Shown here piece after piece: positions 35,484 through 44,570 of a DNA stretch of 64,000 nt (within the stretch, counting starts at the first letter, position 1; each line of letters opens with the position of its first letter). The notes beneath the pieces are model-generated. The model had not been told where the DNA came from, searched no databases, and saw only the letters and a list, made by a program, of their open reading frames with translations. Position numbers and translations under genes: made by a program. This DNA comes from Nematostella vectensis (taxonomy: Eukaryota > Cnidaria > Anthozoa > Actiniaria > Edwardsiidae), in contig NC_064046.1 in NCBI RefSeq assembly GCF_932526225.1, forward strand, positions 13,349,708 to 13,413,707. Direction: 5' to 3'.

Positions 35484-38400
35484 TCATACTCTGTTGACAG
35501 AAGATGAGCTGACGCCTAGGTTATCGAGGCTCTGAGAGCGGGGGTTACGGGGTGGTGGCACGGTCGGGTGATGACTGGGGTTGATGCCAGGTGTTCTGTC
35601 CGCTTTGCTGTCAAGGCAGGGCTGCCATTTCTCTCCTGATAGTGCAGCACAGAGGTAGATGATACTGGTGAAGAACAGGCTGAAGCCGCCCAATATGGTG
35701 GGCAAGAAGAAGCAACATGGAATACAAGAGCTGAAAAACAGCAACGTGAGATTAGAGTGGTACGATAGTTCTGTGGTACGGGATATGCCCAGGAAATGAC
35801 CAGTAGGGTGTAGCTGTGTGCCCCCAATATTTTACTAATGTTCCTGCCCCCCCTCCCCCCCCCCCACCCTCTTCCAAAGGAAAACTGCTACAGCTCTGTG
35901 TCTACCTAAAGTAAGAACTGTTCAAGAGAAAAAAAATATATCTTTTAAGCATGATAATCATAATGAAACTGCTATAATTATGACCTGAAGTGAAGCATTA
36001 CTGTATAAAATTTTCTTATAATCTAACTTATGAAATCTTACAGTGGTGCTCTTGGGTTGTTGCAGCTTACTGTGTGACGATGAAAATTGCTGATGTAAAA
36101 TCCTGGCTCTCTACATACGGGACTGTGAGTCCATGGTTTTATCCCTGGGCACTAGCACAGGTCAGAGCACTAGTCCTTCCCCCCAATATTTAAAAAAATT
36201 CAAGGAAATGACCAGTGGGGTGTGGCTGTGCCCCAAATATTTTCTTAATGTTCCTGCCCCCCCCCTCTCAAATAATATGAGACCTGCTACAGCTCTGTAT
36301 CCATGGGTGCAATGCAATATGTCTCAGTCTCCAATCTCACTACAGTTTTCTTTCTTTACTCACAGCAGATAGAATACAAATTGGACATAGTATTGACTCA
36401 CAGCAGATAGAATACAAATCAGACATAGTATTGACTCACAGCAGATAGAATACATATTGGACATAGTATTGACTCACAGCAGATAGAATACAAATTGGAC
36501 ATAGTATTGACTCACAGCAGATAGAATACAAATTGGACATAGTATTGACTCACAGCAGATAGAATACAAATTGGACATAGTATTGACTCACAGCAGATAG
36601 AATACGAATCGGACATAGTATTGACTCACAGCAGATAGAATACAAATTGGACATAGTATTGATTCACAGCAGATAGAATACGAATCGGACATAGTATTGA
36701 CTCACAGCAGATAGAATACAAATCAGACATAGTATTGACTCACAGCAGATAGAATACGAATCGGACATAGTATTGACTCACAGCAGATAGAATACAAATT
36801 GGACATAGCATTGACTCACAGCAGATAGACTCAAATTGGACATAGTATTGACTCACAGCAGATAGAATACGAATCGGATATAGTAATTCCTGCCAACAAT
36901 GCCGAGACCACTGACCAGCCTTGTAAGACATCTCTGGTAACTAGAATATCAGGGGAAAAAAGTGAGGACAGTACAGGGGGAAGGGGGAAGGCTCTCTTAA
37001 AAATGTCACATATGCTCAAAGTGAAAATAAATAGTTTAGTCAGTACCCATTTTACTCCGTAGGAGATAGCAAAGAAAGAATACTCACAAAAAATTAGCAC
37101 ACACACTAGATATTATAGTTAATCAATTTGCTCAAGATAGCTTAAAAGATAGCAGACCTATAAGAAGGCACTAATGGATAGCACAAGGGGAGGAGTCAGA
37201 GAGGTGGGGTTGGTGGGGGGGGGGAGAGCCTCACAGCTAGTGTTTACCATTTTTATCTCAAGTAGAAAGGCAAGGTAATTTGTGGTTTAAAGAAGGCTGA
37301 TCCCACTGCAATTTTACGCTCCCACAGATTACCGAGTCAGAAAAGGCATCTGTTTTAGTTAGCTCATTCAAACAAGTTACTGATTTAGTTTCAATTAAAT
37401 ACTGATAATAAAAATATAAGACTTGAGTCTTGGGTGGTTATTCAGAAGTTTTCTTATCAACAGACCACTGTATTTCAGATGTGAATAACAACAAAGGAGT
37501 GGTTATCAAATAGGGGAAATACTGTATCAACACTTTTGTCATACCTTCTCTCTTGTGTTTTCTTTCCTTGTTTTCTCTTTCCTCTTGGGTATTCAATCAG
37601 AAAAACAAGTACACCTAGTGCTCTACATTTAAAGTCAAGGAGACAACCATGTAACTAAGGTCAACTAGAATAATGCTGGGGAGTTTGAGTTTCAGAGCTG
37701 ATTTCTTATAATAATATAAATATAAAAGTCTCTCTTGTAGTGTAGCTTTCACTGTGTGCTGTAATTTACCTGTCAACCATGAAAACTCTAAAACCTAGAT
37801 ATTTTGTTTTATATTTAACTAAAACTGCATAAAGAAATCAAGACCAATTTAACTGGGGGGTATATTAGTACATATTATAAAGAAATTATAGCTGGAGACT
37901 CCCATGAAAACCTGGAGACAGTTGGCATACGGCACTACTATAAAATTGACAATACAAATACAATTTTCATTCTTTCAAACCCTGAAGAAAATTGTCTACA
38001 GTGCACTTACTACAGTGGCTACCAAGACAAAGTCTTAAGAAGTTGACTTTGATTGAAACTTATTTTATAACTAGGATGATTCCATAATGTTGTGATGTGC
38101 ACTCAAGCAATTCTTTGTCATCATGGTTGGCTAGTGAAGTTAATGCCAATCAGAGCATATGTTTCTTGTATACTTTATTTGCTCCACAAAGATGTCAATG
38201 TGACTGTGTGTCATTACAGTATCTAACACCCCATTAGATGTTTTGTGTTTAAAAAAAGGATACATTGAATATGCACCAAACTCATATTTCTTAAACATTC
38301 CGGCTACTCCCAAAGTTCCACCTAAAGCTAGAACTGTTCGAAAGGAAAGTTATATCTTTTAAGCATGATAATCATAATAAAACTGCTACTATGATCTGAT

Positions 38401-39146
38401 GTGAGAAATCACTGAAATTTAGCCATTTAATCATAATTTCAAAATTTTCTTATAATCGAACTTTCGAATCTTACAGTAGTGATCTTGGGTTGTTGCAGCT
38501 TTATGTGTGACAATGAAAATTGCTGATATATCAGGGTTGTAGCAGGGGGTGGGGCACTTGGGGCACATGCCCCCCCCAAAAAAAATATTAAAAAAATTTA
38601 TAAGGAAATGACCAGCAGGGGCGTGGCTGTGGCCCCAATGTTGCAAAATGCAAGAACAATCCCTGTATTACATGTGAACAACAAACATTAAAGTATTTCT
38701 GTTCTGTGGGATCTGTTGCATGATTAAATACTGGTGAAGGGAAGGAGAAGGATAGTAGAATATTTGATAACAATTAAACTGGTTCACCCCATATTAATAA
38801 AAATACACTTGAGAAAGAGATCAAAACAATAACAACGCCATGGGTATCAAAACAAACACAAATTGACAAATTTACTTTATATAAAATTTACAAAGCTTAA
38901 TGGACAACCGTGTTCTCTCAATTAACATGGCGATAAGGTAACATGGGTAAGAAATTACATAAGTATAACATAAGCTTACTTATTACATATTAAGTAATGC
39001 ACATAACAAACGACAAGGAAACATGCTAGAAGAGAAAACTTCTAGAAGAGAAAATAAAACTGCATGCATGGTGTCATTAAAAACTCACCAAAGCTTGTTA
39101 TCACCCCCTGTTCATTGGCCCACATTGCCCACTCGGTATGTCCCAT
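35484..39146 (-). CDS. CYBA: p22phox, NADPH-oxidase membrane subunit
   Basis: Five exons on the minus strand: 39146-39089, 38333-38264, 37622-37545, 36940-36857 and 35730-35484. They total 537 bases (178 aa; human 195) and are in phase throughout. The start MGHTEWAMWANEQ matches the human N terminus. Other family blocks are FGAYS, IEYPRGKRK (the Glu falls at position 53, as in human), RNYYIR, FFLPTILGG and LSGEKWQP. The cytosolic tail has P152..P155-P157,R158,P160 in the same register as the human proline-rich motif that binds the p47phox SH3 tandem; P156 is conserved. The protein partners NOX catalytic subunits in membranes and is needed for their stability and superoxide production. The tail after the motif is shorter than in human. 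The donor of exon 4 has been duplicated many times. The gene is divergent from CDT1. Confidence 0.93.
35793..36305. repeat. Direct repeats and MITE debris in CYBA intron 4
   Basis: A segment of about 100 bases beginning GGAAATGACCAGT and ending CTGCTACAGCTCTGT occurs at about 35793-35895 and again at 36205-36303. It includes C runs and the core phrase TTTTCTTAATGTTCCTGCCC. The core is also seen in the MITE at 53876, so this is family B debris. Confidence 0.6.
35899..36100. repeat. Copy of CYBA intron 1/exon 2 boundary within intron 4
   Basis: This stretch matches 38322-38530 at high but imperfect identity in the same orientation. Shared phrases include ATCTTTTAAGCATGATAATC, AAATTTTCTTATAATC and CTTGGGTTGTTGCAGCTT. 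The copy therefore contains a second version of the exon 2 acceptor (at 35918-35919) and the first few exon 2 codons. Confidence 0.75.
36358..36886. repeat. 38-bp tandem array made from CYBA exon 4 end plus donor
   Basis: Fourteen copies begin at 36358, 36396 and so on every 38 bases to 36814 (one unit is 37 bases), then 36851, each starting ACTCACAGCAGATAG. On the minus strand each unit reads as the last codons of CYBA exon 4 (Y-Y-V-[RQ]-F-V-F-Y-L) followed by CT and the donor GTGAGT. The copy at 36851 is the real exon end. Copies alternate between a CGA (Arg) and a CAA (Gln) type. Copy 9 has GTGAAT in place of GTGAGT. Confidence 0.92.
38322..38530. repeat. Source copy of the intron 1/exon 2 duplication
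   Basis: It contains the first 12 bases of CYBA exon 2, its acceptor and the adjoining 3' part of intron 1. It is paired with 35899-36100. Confidence 0.7.
38535..38645. mobile_element. MITE family B fragment in CYBA intron 1
   Basis: It begins CAGGGTTGTAGCAGGGGGTG and carries GGGGCACATGCCCCCCCC and GACCAGCAGGGGCGTGGC. It is similar to the elements at 53876-53993 and 60555-60688. The right end is unclear. Confidence 0.5.
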
Positions 39147-39690
39147 TACTTGGGAGAGATGATGACTGCAATTCCTTCTTGTGCTTAACCTATAAGCTTA
39201 CTACTTCCTCGTGTTGACTTTGGCTTCGTGTACAAATTCACGAATTATCATTTAGATTCTTGACATTTTTGCTGGTAGGACACGTAAAAGCTACAAAAAG
39301 TACTTATCCGAGAAAGAAATGACTTCTGATAACGAAATACAAAGGATTAAAAGCGATACCAACTGAACTGGACAGCGTTTCGTGTGATGGCTCGGCTCCA
39401 GTACGAGCTATTTCCGACTAGGTATTGACTACCACTCTAAAGTAAAAGTTAAAAAATCCTAAAAGATAAGAAAGAATTTGCAGGGCAAAATCGGTAGTAA
39501 CCATTTATTAAATGACCATTGTTTGTTTTATTATTTATTTTTTTAATTTAATTTTAGCTTGCTCAATATTTCTTCTTATTAAAAATGATACCGCTGACCG
39601 ATCATAATAGTCACGTGGTATGTCCGCGCCAAAATTTCTCTTGAAGCTCTCGAAGCAATCATCTGTTCGGTGCAAGAAACAACTTATGCA
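39147..39690. promoter_or_regulatory. Bidirectional CYBA/CDT1 promoter with E2F-type site
   Basis: A 544-bp interval separates the two divergent start codons. GCGCCAAAA at 39626-39634 is a good E2F half-site (TTTTGGCGC on the other strand), 57 bases before the CDT1 start. A CACGTG E-box lies at 39612-39617. E2F control of CDT1 is known in other animals; shared control of CYBA is only inferred. Confidence 0.65.
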
Positions 39691-42600
39691 ATGGACCAAC
39701 CGACTTTGACCGAGTTTTTTAGTACAAGAAAGCGGCCGATAGAAGGTGTGCACCCTGCTAAAAGAAGAAAGCTTATCGAAACTGAATCAGTGGTTTCCGA
39801 AACCCCGAAATCTGTGAGAGGAAGACAACAACGTGCAAAAACCACAACGACGACAACAAAGCCGAAGCAACGAACAACCCGAACTAGAAATGCTAAAGCT
39901 AAGGCAACGAAGGCACCCGGCAATGAGATTCACAGAGTTTTCTTGAGGTCTGTGATGCAGAAAGTGGTCGAGGAGTCTTCGAACTCAGTCAGCGAAGTCA
40001 CTTCTGTCTCTGATGAGCACGATGTTATCGAAGCGACGCCATCTTTGAATGGAGTGTCTGAAAGAAAGCGCAAGACTCGACCTGAAAACGCTGCTGTGGC
40101 GGAGAAAAAGCCAGGAAGTACAATAGAGAAGGATGGAAATAGTGCCCATGATGTCAGAGACGAAATTGCTCAACCTAAAATGGAAGGAAGTATTAAAGAA
40201 AAGGCAAATAATACAAAAGGTAACCGAATGACGAAAACTTCGGGAACTCGAAAACAAAAAGAAGCGCCTGGTTCCGAAGCTGAGCCGAGCCAAAAGGAGT
40301 CTACACCTATGCCAAGCGATGACACTATTGAGTCAAATCAGCATGAAATAACCAAGTCCCCCCTGAAACATGAGACAGTAAAGAGAAATTCAGGAGGTCT
40401 TAAAATCAACCCATGGATCGCTGAGCAAGCTAACAAAGTACTATTGAGTCGCGGAGAAGCGGCCTTGCTACTCAGTCAGCAAAAGCAAGCCAATGCCGTG
40501 AAATCTAAAGGCAAGCAATGGTCTAAGGGTAAGGGTGTGGTCCCTGGGGTGCTGTCGGAGGGGAAAGCGAAGGAGGGGCTTGAGAGAGCCCGGCAGCTAA
40601 TCAAGAACATGAGATCATTGGAATCAAAAGCAGCTGAAGCTAAGGCCTCAACAGAAACGGAGAAACCGGAACGTCTACACGAGGCAGCCAAATGCCCAAC
40701 ATCAACAAAGTCTAAAGAAGGCTCAAAGAAAAGGTGAGACAGGTGTTGTGCAACTTACCTGGGTTAAATGGGGAAAAATGAGAAAAAAACTAGTGAATTG
40801 GTTAATAAACAGCATTATACAGGCCCATAGCCAGGGGGGGGGGGGTTGGAAGAACCACCCCATACGACTTGAAGGTCCGCCCTGATGAAGGAAAATTGAG
40901 AACCACTAGGACAAGCTACTTAAGATAAAATGATCAGCTAAATGGGTAAACGAATACAACCCCCCCCCCCCCCCTCCCAGTTCAAAATAATGGCTACGGG
41001 CCTGTTATAACATATTATGTATATCATTGTAGCAGTCCAAAGAAAGCACCAGCGCATGAGAGATTTCACACCATTGCTCAACCAACACCACCCCTGTCGG
41101 GTACCTCAGTTGCAGCCTTACCTCTCCCCTACAAGTACAAAGTCTTAGCAGAAATCTTCAACTGTTGCGACACAGTGGTTAACCTTCTTGGACAAAGGAA
41201 TGAGGCATGCACTTTTGAGAAGCTGACTGATTCTGTCCAGAAAATGTGTAGGAAGTAAGTTATTATCACCAGTACTCCTTCAAAAAAGTATTCTTACATT
41301 TTTAACAGGCAAAGATCATATCATTCTACACATGTTTATTCTATTAATGTCTTGTAGGAGGTTTGAAAGAAGACACCTTGCACAGATTGTGAATCTTATG
41401 CCCTCAGCATTCCATGTACAACAAGTCCGTAACAGCAGCAAGTCGATCTCATACAACCTGACCATTCAGTTTGGTCCAGCAGAGAACTCCAGTACTAACC
41501 GGCTGACAGTGACCATGTCTGAGCTTCTTTCCAGGAAGAAAATTATGCAGAATGCATTGTTAAAAGTCACCAAGGAACACCACCAGGTAAAACCTAAATT
41601 GCCATCCCAGGAGCTACTATAAAATTGTTCCCTCAACATTGGGTCCCACTAAGTTAAAAAAAAAAAACACCATTTATTGTTGGGATTGTAGCATTTCCTG
41701 AAATTATTTTTCACTGTATTGCAGACATTTCTTCAGAATTTAGAAGAACCCATTTCTGTTGATAGTGATAAGATTATCAGATGGCATCCTCAATTCAAGC
41801 TAGATGAGGTCCCAGATCTTGAACAGGGTGCCCTACCAGAGGCACCTGTTGTCAAGACTTTCACCTCTGCCAAAGATGTGCTTGATCGAGGAAGGGGAAA
41901 CATCCCACCTAGGGTAATGTATATCAAGAGCTTTATATCTAGTTTCCTATGGGCCATGTAATGGGTGATGATTATTTTATTAAGTAGGCTTGTGACCAAT
42001 AGGAACACAGGGGCTTCTATGGTCCTCAGTAGCTTTATATCTAGTTTCCCATGGGCCATGCTATTGTTTGATGATTCTTTTATTTAGTAGGCTCTTGACC
42101 AATAGAAACACAGGGGCTTCTATGGTCACCAGTAGCTGTGTATCTTGTTTCCTATGGGCCATGTTATGGGTTGAGATGATTCTTTTAAAAAGTAGGCACA
42201 TGACCAATTAAAAACCAAGAGTCAAGCTGTTTGTGACATTTTATAACATTTTATATATTATATTTCTAGGTTGAAAAAGCACTCAGCAGTGTCGCCAAAA
42301 AGACAGAGGACACTCCCTCCCTCAAACTGACATTCAGCCGCACACCTGTGGACAGCCCCCCTAAGACACCTGAGAAGGCATCTAGTGGTGCTTTGAAAGG
42401 CGTCTCTCTTGATCTGCTCAATAAGGTTTGTATTTCTGTGACTTATCAATTATGCAGAGTCACAAAGAATAAATCAGACCATTCAAGATAGTAAGTCTGA
42501 GACACTCCATCAGAAATCATTGTCACAGATTTCAATCCACATGGTTATTTGATAAATTAACCTGTTGCCTCACCAACTGTATAAACAAAAAAGTGAAGCT

Positions 42601-43663
42601 TTTTGATTATATGCAATTCAATAGAACTTGATAACCATATACAGAGCCTTAGTTCTTTGTGAGCAGTAGAGTATAATTCTGAGATGAGCTACTGTATATA
42701 AAGTATATTCCACTGTACTGTTCATTCAGTAATCTCCAAGCGTTGAAGAATGTGCAATGATGATATGTAATGTTAATGGGTTATACTTTATATTCTGATA
42801 ACAGATTCGTAAGAAAGAAGCAAAAAAGTTGGAAGAAGACCTAACCAGAGATCCTGGCCTTGATAAAAAAATGACCATGCGGGAACGCCTCCCAGAACTG
42901 TGCCGTATTCTGAAAACGTATCCTTTTTAACATAGTTAATAATAATAATAAGCTTTTTATTGCAAAGTTATCAATATAAAATTTGATACTCAAAGAAAGC
43001 ATCAACAAAATGATGGGTCATGGGAGCTCTATCATACATTACTTGCCTCGTAATCTTTCTTAACCTATGCTAGCTATTTCACTACTGAACGAAAAGCAGC
43101 AATTCCACTAGAAGATGCTGTTCTAAAGCTTTCTGAGAGTTACTCAACATCTCTCTCATCAAGTAAGTATCTTATTTAACTTGCTTATTACAAAAAACCC
43201 ACACTTAATTTGCTACAGTATTAGATAAATGGTCTATGTTAGATAGTGGCATGTATGATTTGAAAATATGAGACAAAGATTTCAAAATAAGCTATAAAGA
43301 ATTTCTAATCTTAAACCTGATAGAGAAAACACTTTGGGCAGGAAGGGAAAAAAACTGGAAAAACGAAAGTTAAATAATTTTTCCAATTATAACAAGTTTT
43401 GAAACCATTCACAATCCATTTTAATTTAAAAAATGGCTTACCTTCTGTTTATGGAATTTTGTTGTACCTGTTTTTAAGATTGTATACTTACAATAACTTA
43501 ATTTTTTATAGCTCAAGTTGATCAGCACCTTAAGCTACTATCTACGCTAGTTCCAGAATGGCTTGCAATTGTGACTGTGAGAAAGTGTCCATATCTCAAG
43601 ATAAACAAGAAAGCTGACATAAACAGTGTTATAAACAAAGTTGTTACCATGGAGCTTAAATGA
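39691..43663 (+). CDS. CDT1: CDT1 DNA replication licensing factor
   Basis: Exons 39691-40733, 41033-41254, 41358-41586, 41725-41913, 42270-42425, 42805-42917, 43074-43162 and 43512-43663 join in phase to 2193 bases (730 aa; human 546). The start was placed at the second ATG because MDQPTLTEFFSTRK reproduces the N-terminal PIP-box degron; an ATG at 39670 would add seven residues. A possible cyclin-binding motif RRKL lies at residues 25-28. Exon 1 encodes a long charged, probably disordered N region with several basic clusters. The geminin-binding winged helix starts near residue 378 (LPYKYKVLAEIF) and includes RRHLAQIVNLMPSAF. The C-terminal MCM-binding winged helix spans exons 6-8 (RERLPELCRILK, LVPEWLAI). 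CDT1 loads MCM2-7 with ORC and CDC6 in G1. Confidence 0.93.
40820..41004. mobile_element. MITE in CDT1 intron 1 with 5-bp target duplication
   Basis: The 185-bp element starts CAGGCCCATAGCCA and ends TGGCTACGGGCCTG. TTATA flanks it at 40815-40819 and 41005-41009. The interior has a G run and a C run and no coding potential. Terminal CAG with a 5-bp duplication would fit non-autonomous relatives of the hAT5-type elements; this class assignment is tentative. Its right end is 28 bases from the exon 2 start. Confidence 0.8.
41929..42210. repeat. 102-bp tandem repeat in CDT1 intron 4
   Basis: Units start at 41929, 42031 and 42133 with AGCTTTATATCTAGTTTCC or a variant, each including ATGGGCCATG and GACCAATAG. 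About 2.75 copies, beginning 15 bases after the exon 4 donor. Confidence 0.85.
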
Positions 43664-44000
43664 TTGTCTTTTCCTAATAACCTGGTGTTCTTGTACATTA
43701 GTACAATTTAATTAAATCATATATTATCACTGGACACAGGAGGCCATATAACACTAGCAAATACCATTATCTCACATCTTCTATTGCAACTTTCTACATC
43801 AAAGAAACAATTTATTTTAGCTAAGATTTTTAACATTAGATTTTTTTAATGTGAATACTTTTTTCATGTACATTATACATAGAAGTTACATTGTCAATTG
43901 TTAGTTATAATTTCTGTTCTAAAATTGTAATTTACAGCTTAACTTTTGCAGTTATACTGTAAATCCTTTGGAATTACCATCAATAAAAACAGATGGCTTG
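43664..44000 (+). terminator. CDT1 3' UTR with polyadenylation signal
   Basis: AATAAA at 43982-43987, about 320 bases after the stop codon, is the best candidate signal. Confidence 0.5.
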
Positions 44001-44570
44001 CTTGGTTTCCATGCCACACAAAACTAGTTTGTATTTGTTAGATGATGTTTCTAGATCTCCCATCCCTAAGAGGGACGGGGTGACTAGGGTGGGGCTCCAA
44101 ATTTGTGCAACAAAGCAGAATAAAATAAGCAGAATAGTATAGGAAATGTTTGACTGAGGGTTGAAATTACTGTAACAATGTAACATTGTGCTATCTATAT
44201 TTTCTCAACGAGTAGATGTGACTTTTTAAGAGGGAGTCCACCCACCCCCTGGCATAGCATATTTCCCAGTGTATAACACACACATTTAGCCAAGCAATAA
44301 GAAAACAAAGATGTATGAAATGTTTTTGACACTCTTGTGCTGTATAGCCAAAAGCATTTTATACACTGGTAAATCAGACTGCTGGGTCTTTTTCCCAGCT
44401 GTATACTCCTATGGTTATCATCTCGTTATTAGAATTTAGTACTTTAATCTACTTTGTTAAAGGGGGACGGGCACCATTATAAAAAAAACAGGACATAAAT
44501 TTGTAGAAGTCAGTCCTAGAGGTTTTGAATGAGGGGGCGGAGGGAATTACCCCTGCATCTGTCACTGCTT
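44001..44570. other. Convergent intergenic region CDT1 / DIPK1
   Basis: No coding exon. It probably contains the DIPK1-like 3' UTR on the minus strand. Debris resembling MITE ends (GTGACTAGGGTGGGGCTCC, GAGGGGGCGGAGGG) is present. Confidence 0.4.

Noticed and set aside
36358..36886. CRISPR-like array
   Set aside because: Units are contiguous with no unique spacers, and they match the adjacent CYBA exon 4 and its donor.
36831..37106. 91-codon minus-strand ORF as a membrane protein
   Set aside because: It is out of frame with CYBA exon 4, which occupies part of it, and the rest runs into intron.
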